From Lutraria lutraria (Eukaryota > Mollusca > Bivalvia > Venerida > Mactridae), in contig OZ026842.1 in the NCBI GenBank assembly GCA_964023205.1, positions 11,439,407 through 11,503,406 of the forward strand: a stretch of 64,000 bases of DNA, in the 5' to 3' direction. The notes beneath the pieces were generated by a model. The model had not been told where the DNA came from. It worked only from the letters and a program-made list of their open reading frames with translations, and made no database searches. Of this stretch, positions 26,701 to 39,200 are shown piece by piece; the first letter of the stretch is position 1, and each line of letters opens with the position of its first letter. Both the position numbers and the translations under genes were made by a program.

Positions 26701-27794
26701 AATTACGTTCACTGAGTTGGCGACGAGCGCTTGAACGGTTTGAGAAATATATTATCTAATACGACTACTTGTACAAATACATGTTGATTCAGTTGCTGTA
26801 AACGAAACAGAACAGAACAGAACATAAGTTAATTGTCACGTGTTCACATCACAATACATAGTCATATAAATATGAACATATAAGAGTTGATTTTAATCGT
26901 TATTTTATACTTGTTATTTTTAAGAAATATATATTATTTAAATCACTAAACATATGTTAATATTGAGAATGAGCTTTTGTGAACTATATTTTTTTATTAT
27001 TAATATTCTAAAATAAACGTTAAATTACAAAATTGATTTTCCATATGCCACTCCTCATGTTTGTCTTACTTATTATAATTAAATGCGTTACAAATTTCTC
27101 AACCAATCATTCCAACGACACGTGTTACTCTTTGCTGCTTAAATCTAATTAATTGATTATTTAATTAATTAATCAATCAATTTATATTGTGTCTAACTAG
27201 CTAAAGGTAGACGCATTCTTTAATTCTGTTTGTCTGGGACCACTTGTGTTATTATGGGAATAGATGTTTTAATACATCTGACGTTTTTGGCGTCGGTCGC
27301 TACGGGTGTGTACATCTTTTTTTTAACTGTTTAAAGATGAAAAGAAGATTTTTAGCATTAATGGTCATTTTGTTCTTTCGATATTTACTAATTTCAAAGT
27401 AAAGCTCAAACATATCCTTAATTAACGTCATCTTTTTGGTCGATGTTGTTAAATATTTCTAATAGACATGAAGACACGATCATTTCAAATATTGATTTTT
27501 AAAATATTTTGTAATAGCTTCATGTCAATATGCCTAGATTGCCATTACACAAAACAAGCGAACGACTTCTTTTAGCAGACTTTATTTAATTTGGAATCAC
27601 GCGGGCGTTTTTAACTTTTTATATTTTTGATTTGTGTCGTTCTTGATAAATGCTAACTAATATTTGTCTTGAAATAAAAGTATTAACGGATTTGAATACT
27701 ATTATATAATATGCATGTTTGTAATTATTAAACACTTAATTAAACTTTAAAGAGTATCGATCATTCAATATTGACATTCTTTTCAATGGGCTTT
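23721..27794. other. intergenic with a possible dispersed repeat near 24461-24740
   Basis: No supported gene. A GC-richer block starting 'aaaggcccggtcacaac' near 24459 stands out from the AT-rich surroundings. It resembles dispersed elements I have seen in mollusc sequence that begin with ggcccggtcaca, but no matching inverted end was found. An AT palindrome-rich stretch lies at about 27145-27185. The overlapping frames at 25764-25999 on both strands have no motif. Confidence 0.4.
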
Positions 27795-28020
27795 AACGAT
27801 GCAACGAGGGCCAGAGTAAGTTTAGTGACTTTCCAGCTTTAACGACGGAGGAAGACACAGACTTACTCCTGTGAAAAATCTCCGACCTTCCGTGAGCTAA
27901 CTGGAAGGATGCTTCCTCACATTTGCATGTGATTTTTCCTACCTAAGCTGGAAATTCTAAGCGGAGAGGGGCCAGTGATTACTAAGCCAGTGACCATAAC
28001 AACTGGTCTACCAAAATTCT
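27795..28020 (-). repeat. SINE copy on the minus strand
   Basis: Read on the minus strand it contains 'ccagttagctcacggaaggtcgg' followed by 'ttcctccgtcgttaaagctggaaagtc'. This is the body order of the plus-strand copies at 3375 and 8484. The tRNA head part is weak. Confidence 0.5.
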
Positions 28021-28706
28021 AACATAAGTGTATAATTCCATATTTGCATCATAATTCATATCTATATTTATCTGCAGGAGTCTAAATTTGAATGTTCAAA
28101 AAAATTGTAAAATAGTATATTTACATGAACATGTTTAAGTCTGTAACTTACTTCGTCCCTAAATAAAACAATTGCGACTTTCAAGTATTGATTCAGTTCA
28201 ACGATCAACAGTGACGTTTTTATGTCTTAGGCATCTAATGATGCGGGGACTTATAATAATTGCATTGTTCGTCCGTCCATCTGTCCGGGGTAAGAAGATT
28301 TTATCGTTTCGTCTATCGCTTTTATACTTATACAGTTCTTGTCGCGGACCATTCTCAACGTACCCATATCACCAAACCTCGATTTTACCTTGAGTGGATT
28401 AATGGCTTTACCTTGATAAAGGTGATTGTACAGTGTTGTCTAGCGCCATTTATGCTTTAGTACAGGCTAGCCTGTGATCATTCTCAACCCATCCGTATCA
28501 CCCAACCTTAATTTGTCCGTGAACTTATATAGAACTTCAAACTTTTAAATGGGTTACCTCTCCGTTAACTAGCTTATATCCTTCCTTCTTGCATCAAGGC
28601 TATTTTTGTTTTTGACCTATTGTCACACATTGGTAGCATTTAGGTTCAATCTATTGTGAAGCTTGCCATCAGGGGCATATGCCTTTATTGAACGCAGGTT
28701 TTTTTT

Positions 28707-29335
28707 GTTGTTCAATTCCTTGATATAATATACAGGAATGACTACTCTTATTACAATCATATCCTGTCTTTAACAAGATTTATTACATCCAATCATCGAT
28801 TAGAAATAGAAATGGGAAGGTGGCATAAACCAAATAATATACTGCGCTCTGAACGTAAATGTAAACTATGTACATTTAATTCATTAGAAGATGAATTTCA
28901 CTTTATTTTTGAATGCCCTTTATACCGTAATATCAGGAAACTTCATGTAAAAACATTCTTCTGGAATCGACCGAATAAAACCTACATTAATTGATCTAAT
29001 GTCATCAAATAACAAAACAGTAATTCGTATTTTATCTTACTTTATCTATAAAAGCTCAGAAAAAGGACAAAATGTACTTTATGAATGACGAATTCTCCCT
29101 TACATCTCGTTCTTTCCATATTTTTTTCATTAGTACTCATGAAATTCAATGTCTAATTTATTTCAACTTGTATGATACATTTCTTTTCCAATTACACTTA
29201 TCTCTCAGTTAAATTGGTGCATTTGTATACATTATTCTATTATCATATACATGTTCTATACATGTATGTACTGGATATATGTTAATAGGCAAATATGCCT
29301 TTTTGTAAATAAACTATATATATATATATCCTTGA
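28707..29335 (+). pseudogene. 3' fragment of a non-LTR retrotransposon (LINE), frameshifted
   Basis: The frame from about 28707 to 28994 encodes a C-terminal reverse-transcriptase-region signature. It shows NHRLEIEMGRW, then a zinc-knuckle-like C-x2-C (CKLC), then EDEFHFIFECPLYRNIR (H-x3-F-x-C). This is typical of the end of LINE ORF2. The frame stops at 28994. The next 90 nt continue the same kind of sequence in the +1 frame (LIDLMSSNNKTVIRILSYFIY) to a stop near 29087, so there is one frameshift. The 3' end carries a (TA)n tract near 29317-29330 after 'gtaaataaac'. The 5' part of the element is absent, so it is a dead 5'-truncated copy. Confidence 0.75.
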
Positions 29336-29474
29336 ATTTTCGGCTTCAAAACTAAAAGAGCATCAACTAGCATGTTTTACTACATGTATTTAATTAGGAT
29401 GTATTACCTGACATCGGACATTTTCAGCAATTGTATAAAACTTTAAATCTTAAATCTTCATCGATAGATTAGAC

Positions 29475-29665
29475 ATGTCTATCGGGGCATCCGTTGATGA
29501 GTCGTTGAGTCACTTCATAGCTGATAGTTCGAATTACCGCCAGGACCTTACACATGTGATGAAGCTCACCAGTTAGCTAACTTTAGATAGGTATATGGAT
29601 CAACCCAGGTGTACGCATTGTGTCTCCTTCCACAGTTAAAGCCTTAAAATATGAATATTAAATAA
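29475..29665 (+). repeat. diverged tRNA-derived SINE copy
   Basis: A tRNA-like head ends in a B-box-like AGTTCGAATTACC near 29526. It is followed by 'caccagttagctaac' and 'caacccaggtgtacgca', shared in order with the other SINE copies in the window. Confidence 0.5.
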
Positions 29666-30011
29666 AACGTAATATTGAGGGATGTTGATTTCAATCTGAG
29701 GTCAGTTCAACCTGACTATTGATGCTATTCGATGCGGCATGTGTTATATGCTTATATTAATAGAAAGCACTATACAAAAGTTCAGATCGTGTAATGAGTA
29801 ACTTTTTGATATAAGATCAAACGAACCAAGATTGTTCTGTGTTAGAAAAAATAAAATTTAATCTAATATTACTGGGAAGTTAAAATAATACTGCTAAATT
29901 TATTTCGTTAAAAAGAATGTTTGTGATTATGGGCTCCAGTATAGATATGACACAAGTATTTCAAAGACTATGCTCGTTGACCTTAAAAGTGTTTACCACC
30001 CAGTGTGATTG

Positions 30012-30216
30012 ATGAGGATTTTTTCAATAACATTGAATATATCAAACATGTATTTACTTATTTTTATAGTTGTGTACAGTCATGGTGCATATGGGCATCG
30101 AACCACGCCTCCAACACTAGCATTATGCCATTATGGTGAAAGTGGGAACTGTGCAGGTTTTCCATATTATTGTTCCCCCGGATATACTTGTAAAAATGGA
30201 CTTTGCTGTCGAGATG
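30012..30216 (+). CDS. exon 1: signal peptide and first Cys-rich domain
   Basis: ATG at 30012, with a second in-frame ATG at 30048 (MYLLIFIVVYSHGAYG). The stretch from Met13 is an ideal signal peptide, so either Met could be used. The mature part has C-x7-C-x6-C-x5-C-x4-CC (CHYGESGNC, then YYCSPGYTC, then GLCC), a short relative of the repeats downstream. The donor is GATG|GTAAAC, phase 1. The TTG just upstream at 30009 is not a likely start in an animal. Confidence 0.85.
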
Positions 30217-33200
30217 GTAAACACGTTTTGTGCTTTTCATTTTAAAAAACAGCTAATGAAATATACCTACCAAACAGTCAAATTTTGAGGGCAGTGGTTT
30301 GTCCATAGACCCTGCAGAGAAATTTGAAGCGTACATACTTTTTTCTTTTTTTTCAAATTTCTCTGCAGGGTCTATGGACAATCTACGACAATAACAATAC
30401 TAATGTAGGTACCGATGGATTCGGCAAATTGTTGGCTGGAACATGGGCTACATGAAAAATTGGACACGTTTAAACTTTTGACAAAAATTACGACTTACCT
30501 TCGAACTCGTGTGTTTATTTACAGAATGAGGACAACACTAGAATGAGGTTGCGTTATAAATCATAACTCTGCCTTCTGGATAGAAATAAAGTACGGAATA
30601 GACGCTATCTCATGACATGAACTTCCTATTTGCGAAAGGGACGCGCCATTGCATTTATAAAGCTAACAACTGCAATATAGACAAATGCCAAAAATACCGG
30701 AAAACTGCTAAATTATTAATATTCTGCGCATCTTACCAGAACATACTACATGTTTTCCACAAAATATTTTATTGGAACCGCTTAATTGTCTAGCTGGTAC
30801 GCAACATCTACGCAGTAGGTAAACCACCTAGCCATATCATAGTTTTAATTTTGTTTCTGCTACAAACATATAACTAAGTCCTAGATTCTCTTTTAGAATT
30901 GGCATGACTTAGAACAATTCGCATTAATATAGAAATCGTGCTGGAAAATCAAACGATTTGTAAACAATTTGCTTAATATCTAGTTGTAGTGACATGCCCA
31001 TATGGTGAGACACCATTTGAAACTTGCTACATGAACAATAATTGTCAGACAGGATCAGAATGTACCTTTCCAACCGGTAGTAGGATAGGACCTGGTAAAT
31101 GTTGTCAAGTTCCTGCAGGTAGTTATTTCTTATTTTTTTAGTATTTGAATTTTTAACTTAATTAAAAAACTATTTTTAATGTATTGTATGGTTACTGCTT
31201 ATTTCATTGAGTTTACCTTATGTACTTATACATGTAAGTACATTAAGTGTATCCAAGCTACACCAGAACACGAATGGTACTTTGATATCCATTCACCGTT
31301 CATCTAAATTAGGAATAAAAATTGACGTGCTCTTGCGTGGTTAACTCATAGTATTGCGCGTCGGACATATAAGTAAGATCGATGGGTTGTTGGATGGTTA
31401 TGAGACCTGTCCTAAATCTTAGATCAAAGGTAAGAAAACACTACGGAGAAAATACACATTGATCAATCCCTTTCTCTCTCACTCCATTTCTCTCTTCTAT
31501 CCCAATCTGTATAACTATCTCTGTTCCTCATTCCCTCTCTCCATCTCCCTATTTTTCTTTCTCGTTCTCTCTCTTCCTGTCGTTTTTTCTGTACATTACT
31601 TTCTCCATTTATTCCACCTCTACGACACAATGCTGTACATAATGGATTTGTTTATTTTGATACAGAATGCCCAAATGGAAAAGAAGCCTTGGGAATATGC
31701 TGGCCACCGGGTCATTGTGGCACAGGATATACTTGCGAACAGTCCACTCGGACAAATAAATATGTATGCTGTCCATCTCCCGGTAATTGTATTCTTAAAT
31801 CACACAACACGCCAAGTTATAAAACGTGTTTGTTTATCTAATAATCATTGTCTATTCTAATGAATACACACCATAATCGTCAAATGAACTTCCTATTTGT
31901 GAAATGGATTTAAAGTTGCGTGTATAAAACCAACTACAGAAACACATAAATGCAAGAAATGCCTTGAAAGTGCCAAATTATTCAGAGTTTCTGCTCATTG
32001 TGAGCATTGCATACGACAGAACTTCCAAAGCTTTTATTTATCCATCTTAACACCTTCTACTCTACGAAATATTTTATTGAAACAGCTTTATAGTCAGCTA
32101 CACAAACATCTAGATAAACCACAAACACATAACATAGTTTTGCGACAAATGTATAATGGCGAGTCTTCATACAGTTTTATTGAACGAGTTCAATAAATTC
32201 AAGACGGAATCTACACGAATTTAATTTCTTTTTGTCACATACACTGAAAATACGGCGAAAACCAACACACCTGTTTGGCATTGCTACTAATAACAAAAGA
32301 ATGACACATGCGTAATAAGACTTTGTAATCAGGAGCACAAAAATAGTTCCATTATCATTATGAAACATCATAAATAATAAATGTGTGAACATATCTAACG
32401 ATTTAAACAGTGTCTTTGCTTACTCAAAATGTTAAAATCAGTTCAACATTACTCCTGTGAAGTTATACATTTTGTTGACAAACAGCAGCGTAGGAATAAA
32501 TTCTTGTGAATCGGCTCATTTACATACTATATGCACGGCCATGCAATACAGTTTTTACGGCACAGGTATGTGATAAATTTGATTCTTTTGTCATCAAGTT
32601 GTAGTGACATGCCCATACGGAAAAACACCATTTGAAATTTGCTACACAAACGATGTTGGTCATTTAAGATACTGGCATTGACTTACAAAGATTCGTATTA
32701 ATGTAGAAATTGTACTGGAAAAGCAGAACATTTGTAAACATGTGCTGTTTAATACGTTGCAAAACTGAGCATTGGAATTATATACGTTGCAGTCAACAAC
32801 AACTGATTCCTTTGTTATCTAGTTGCAGTGACATGCACATACGGACATACACCATTTGAAACATGCTATACGAACGATAACTGTCAGGCAGGATCTAAAT
32901 GTACATTTCCAACCGATAGTGAGCTAGGACCTGGTAAATGTTGTCAAATTCCTCCAGGTAATCATTTCTTATTTTTGATTATTTGAAATTTTAACTTAAT
33001 TACAAAACAATGATGCATTGTATAGTTACTGCTTATTTCATCGAGTTTGCCACGTGTTTTTATGACTGTTTTACAAAGTTCTCTAAGCTGCACCAGATTA
33101 CGAATAAAAGTTTGATTACCTTTCACCGTTCATACAAAATTAGATAGAAATGGAAATTTGAAAAATGACGTGCTCTTGAACGAGGCGTTGTTAATTTATA

Positions 33201-36200
33201 GTACTTTGCGTCGGATATTATTATTTCTTACAATGTAAATAACATCGATGTACACTTGGGTAAGTGACCAGTCCATACTTCTGGGAAAATACCTGAACGA
33301 ACTGTGAGCATCGTATACTACAGTAAGTGCAGCGCTTTGAATTACCCATCTTACCAGAACGACATATTCTACTAACTATTTTATTGGAACCACTTAATAG
33401 TCTGTCACACAAACATCTATATAAATCATAACGCCATATCACAGTTTATCATGTTTTCTGGTGTCAAACAAATACATGTATGTATGCTCGAAATACTATT
33501 TCAGAATTACCAAAATGTAAAGGGTCATCAGTAAATGTGTTAAGTTCTCCTTGTGTCCTTGTGTACAAACATGCGATTGTAAATCAATCAAAGGAATTTC
33601 ATCGACGTTAGTCATTTAAAACATTGTCGCAGACTTAGAAAGAGTCGCCTGGAAAAGCTTACGATTATAAACGTAAACAGTTCAATACGTTGCAAAACTG
33701 AGCATTGGAATTATATATGTTGCAGTCTACTACAATTGATTTCTTTGTTATCTAGTTGTAGTGACATGCCCATACGGAAAAACCCCATTCGAAACTTGCT
33801 ACACGAACGATAATTGTCAGGCAGGATCTAAATGTACCTTTCCAGTCGATAGTAAGCTAGGACCTGGTAAATGTTGTGAAATTCCTCCAGGTAGTCACTT
33901 CTTTCAGTATTTTAAATTTTAATTGAATCAATAAAAGGTCGAATGCATTGTACAATTACTTGTAATTGTATCGAGTTTGCCACATGTACTTTTTACTGTT
34001 ATATAATTCAAAAGTGATTCTAAGCTGCACCAGGACACGAATAAAAGTTTGATTACCATTTGCAGTTCATTTGAAATTAAATAGCAATGACAATTTGCAA
34101 GTTGACGTGATCTTGTACAATGTGTTGTTAATTTATAGTACTTTGCGTCGGAAAAATCATCTCCTAATCATGTAAATAACATCAATGTATAGTTCGTTAA
34201 GTGACCAGTCCAAACTTCTCGAAAAATACCGGAAAAAACTGTGAGCATCGCATAGTACAGTGTTTGCAGTGCTTTGAATTATCAACCTTACCAATAACTC
34301 CTATTCTACTAAATATTTCATTGGAACCACTTGGTAGTCTGTTACACAAACATCTAGATAAATAATTACGCCATATCATAGTTTAGTGTGTTTTCTGGCA
34401 ACAAACATATGTATGCTCGAAATACTATTTCAGAATTGACAAAATCTGAAGGGTCATCAGTAAATTTGTTAAGTTCTTCTTGTGTCCTTGTTTACAAACA
34501 TATGATTGTAAATCAATGAAAGGAATTTCAGCGACGTTAGTCATTTAACGTTAGTCATTTAAAACATTGTCACCGACTTAGAAAGATTCGCCTTAGTATA
34601 GAAATTGTGCTGGAAAGGATTACGATTAAACTTAAACTGTTCAATACTTTGCAAAACTGAGCATTGGAATTATATATGTTGCAATCTACTACAATCGAAT
34701 CTTGTGCTATCTAGTTGTAGTGACATGCCCATACGGAAAAACCCCACTTGAAACTTGCTTCACTAACGATAATTGTCAGGCAGGATCTAAATGTACCTTT
34801 CCAACCGATAATAAGATAGGACCTGGTAAATGTTGTGAAATTCCACCAGGTATTCATTTCTTATTTCTCCAATATCTTAAATTTTAACTTAATCAAAGAT
34901 ATGTCGAATGCATTGTACAGTTACTGCTAATTTATCGATTTTGAAATATGCACTCCTAACTGTCATATAATTTAAAAGTGTTTCTAAGCTGTACAAGGAC
35001 ACGAATGAAAGATTGATTAACTTTCAACGTTTATACAAAATTAAATAGAAATGGAAATTTGAAAGATGACGTGCTCCTGAAGGAGGCGTTCTTTATTTCT
35101 AGTACTTTGCGTCGTATAAATTCATTTTAGTGATGTAAATAACATCGATGTATAGTTGGATAAGTGACCAGTCCATACTTCTGGGAATCATTATATGTTG
35201 CAGTCTACTACAATTGATTCTTTTGGCATCTAGTTGCAGTGACATGCCCGTACGGACAAACACCACTCGAAACATGCTACACGAACGATAATTGTCTGGC
35301 AGGATCTAAATGTACCTTTCCAGTCGATAGTAAGCTAGGACCTGGTAAATGTTGTAAACTTCCTCCAGGTAGTCATTTCTTATTTTTGAATAATTGAAAG
35401 TTTAACTTAATTAAAAAATAATGCATTGTATACTAGTTACTGATTATTTCATCGTGTTCTTATGACTATTTTACAAAGTTTTCTAAGCTGCACCAGAACA
35501 CGAATGAAAGATTAAATAGAAATGGAAATTTAAAAGATGATGTGCTCTTGAACGAGGCGTTGTTAATTTACAGTACTTTCCGTCGGACATCATCATTTCT
35601 TACAATGTAAATAACATCGATGTACAGTTGGATAAGTGACCAGCCCAAACTTCTGGGAAAAACCTGAAAGACCGGTGAGCATCGCATACTAGAGTAATTG
35701 CGGCACTTTGATTTATCCATCTTACAAGAACGACAGACATATTCTACTTACTATTTTACTGGAACCACTTGATAGTCTGTTACACAAACATCTAGATAAA
35801 TCATAACGCCATATCGTAGTTTATCATGTTTTCTGGTGTCAAACATATACATGTATGTATGCTCGAAATACTATTTCAGAATTACCAAAACTAAAGGGTC
35901 ATCAGTAAATTTGTTAAGTTCTTCTTGTGCCCTTGTGTACAACCATGCGATTGTAAGTCAATGAAATGAATTGCATCGATGTTAGTCATTTAAAGCATTG
36001 TCATCGACTTAGAAAGATTCGCCTTAGTTTAGAAATTATGCTGGAAAAGCTTACGATTGTAAACGTAAACCGTTGAATACCTTGCAAAACTGAGCATTGG
36101 AATTATATATGTTGCAATTTACTACAATCGATTCTTGTGTTATCTAGTTGTAGTGACATGCCCATACGGAAAGACTCCACTTGAAACTTGCTTTACTAAC

Positions 36201-39200
36201 GATAATTGTCAGGCAGGATCTAAATGTATCTTTCCAAGAGATAGCAAGCTTGGACCTGGTAAATGTTGTGAAATTCCTCCAGGTAGGCATTTCTTACTTT
36301 TTCAGTATCTTAAATTTTAACTTAATCAAAGAAATGTCGAATGCATTGTACAGTTACTGCCAATTTATCGAGTTTGCAACATGTACTTCTAACTGTTATA
36401 TAATTTAAAAGTGTTTCTAAGCTGTACAAGGACACGAATGTAAGATTGATCACCTTTCACCTTTCATACGAAATTAAATAGAAATGGGAATTTGAAAAGA
36501 TGACGTACTCTTGAACGATGCGTTATTAAGTTATAGTACTTTGCGTCGTACAAAATCATTTTAGTGATGTAAATAACAACGATGTACAGTTGGATAAGTG
36601 ACCAGCCCAAACTTCTGGGAAAAACCTGAAAGACCTGTGAGCATCGCATACTAGAGTAATTGCGGCGCTTTGAATTATCCATCTTACAAGAACGACACAC
36701 ATATTCTACTTACTATTTTACTGGAACCACTTGATAGTCTGTTACACAATCATCTAGATAAATTATAACGCCATATCATAGTTTATCATGTTTTCTGGTG
36801 TCAAACATATACATGTATGTATGCTCGAAATACTATTTCAGAATTACCAAAACTAAAGGGTCATCAGTAAATTTGTTTAGTTCTTCTTGTGTCCGTGTGT
36901 ACAAACATGCGATTGTAAGTCAATGAAATGAATTGCATCGACGTATGTCATCTTAAGCATTGTCATCGACTTAGAAAGATTCGCCTTAGTTTAGAAATTG
37001 TGCTGGAAAGGCTCACGATTGTAAACGTAAACTATTCAATACCTTGCAAAACTGAGCATTGGAATTATATATGTTGCAATCTACTAAAATCGATTCTTGT
37101 GTTATCTAGTTGTAGTGACATGCCCATACGGAAAAACTCCACTTGAAACTTGCTTTACTAACGATAATTGTCTGGCAGGATCAAAATGTACGTTTCCAAC
37201 CGATAGTAAGCTAGGACCTGGTAAATGTTGTGAAATTCCTCCAGGTAGGCATTTCTTACTTTTTCAGTATCTTAAATTTTAACTGAATCATAGAAATGTC
37301 GAATGCATTGTACAGTTACTGCCAATTTATCGAGTTTGCAACATGTACTTCTAGCTGTTATATAATTTAAAAGTGTTTCTAAGCTGTACAAGGACACGAA
37401 TGAAAGACTGATTAACTTTCACCGTTCATACGAAATTAAATAGAAATGGAAATTTGAAAAGATGACTTACTCTTGAACGATGCGTTATTAAGTTATAGTA
37501 CTTTGCGTCGTACAAATTCATTTTAGTGATGTAAATAACACCAATGTATAGTTGGATAAGTGACCAGTCCAAACTTCTGCGAAAATACCGGAAAGAACTT
37601 TGAGTATCGTATACTATAGTAATTGCAGCGCTTTGAATTATCCATCTTACCAGAACGACCTATTCTGCTAACTATTTTATTGGAACCACTTAGTAGTCAG
37701 TAATACAAACATCAAGATAAATCATGATGCTATATCGTAGTTTAGCATGGTTCTGCAACAAACATATATGTATGCTCCAAGTACTATTTCAGAATTGCCA
37801 ACATTTTACTGGTCATTAGTACATTTGCAAAGTTCTTCTTATGCCCTTGTGTACAAGCATGCGAATGTAAGTCAGTGTAATGAATTGCATCGACGTTAGT
37901 AATTTAAAGCATTGTCACCGACTTAGAAAGATTCGTCTTAGTTTAGAAATTGTGCTAGAAAGGCTTATGATTGTAAACATAAACTGTTTAATACGTTGCT
38001 AAACTGAGCATTGGAATCATTATATGTTGCAGTCTACTACAATTGATTCTTTTGTCATCTAGTTGCAGTGACATGCCCGTACGGACAAACACCACTCGAA
38101 ACATGCTACACGAACGATAATTGTCTGGCAGGATATAAATGTACCTTTCCAACCGGTAGTAAGCTAGGGCCTGGTAAATGTTGTGAAATTCCACCAGGTA
38201 GTCATTTCGATTTTTTGTATTTTTCGTATACTTTTTTTCTAAGCTGCACCAGGACACTAATGACAGTTTGATTACCATTTGCCGTTCATTCGAAATTAAA
38301 TAGCAATGCAAATTCGCATGCTGATGTGATCTTGAACAGTGCGTTGCTAATTTATAGTACTTTGCGTCGGACAAAAATCATTTCCTAATCATGTCAATAA
38401 CATCGATGTATAGTTCGTTAAGTGACCAGTCCAAACTTTTGTCCAAACAGTGCTTGGTGCTCTTTGAATTATCAATCCTACCAGAAGCTCCTATTCTAAT
38501 AAATAAAATTTTGAACAGCTTAATAGTCTGCTACACAAATAATTATGTAGAAAATGCATAAAGCCATATCATAGTTATACATGTTTTCTTGTGACAAACA
38601 TATATGTAAGCCCTAAATACCAATTCTGAATTGCCACATTTTGAAGTGGCATCAGTAAATTTGTAATGAATGTCTTTCTTGTGTAATAGTGTACAAAACA
38701 ACGACTGTAAACAACGAAAAGAATCGCATCAATGTTGGTAATTTTAAACATTGGCTTTGACCTAAAAAGATTCGCATTAATGTAGAAACTTCCTGGTAAA
38801 GCAGACAATTTATAAACTTTCGTACACTATTTACTACGTTGAAAAACTGAGCAGAGGAATTGTTATATGTTGCAGTCTACTACAAGTGATTATTTTGTTA
38901 TCAGTTGCAGTGGCATGTCCATACGGTAAAACACCATTTGAAACTTGCTACACGAACGATAATTGTCAAGCTGGATCAGAATGTACCTTTCTCGACGGTA
39001 GAAAGACAGGACCTGGAAAATGTTGTGAAATTCCTCCAGGTAGTCATTTTTATTTTTTGTAGTGTTTTGATGCTTAATTTAAAGGCAGAATGTTTTAATG
39101 CATTGTTCATGTACTGCTTTTTGTATTGACTTATGGACCAGGTAGAACGATGTTTCCACAGTAGAGGGTAATAAAACAGACAGGGTTGTTAAGTCTTAAG

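Noticed and set aside
30009..30011. TTG as start of the lustrin-like protein
   Set aside because: An ATG follows directly at 30012 and another at 30048 with a better signal peptide; TTG starts are not expected in animals.
31459..31860. 133-codon plus-strand frame
   Set aside because: It reads a pyrimidine-rich intron and then exon 3 in the wrong phase; the correct phase gives the cysteine pattern. It has no motif of its own.
33721..33755. A second AG (ttgcag) 30 nt before the acceptor in most array units, possible alternative acceptor
   Set aside because: Using it would add ten codons that include an in-frame TGA (TC TAC TAC AAT TGA) in most units, so it would end the protein.
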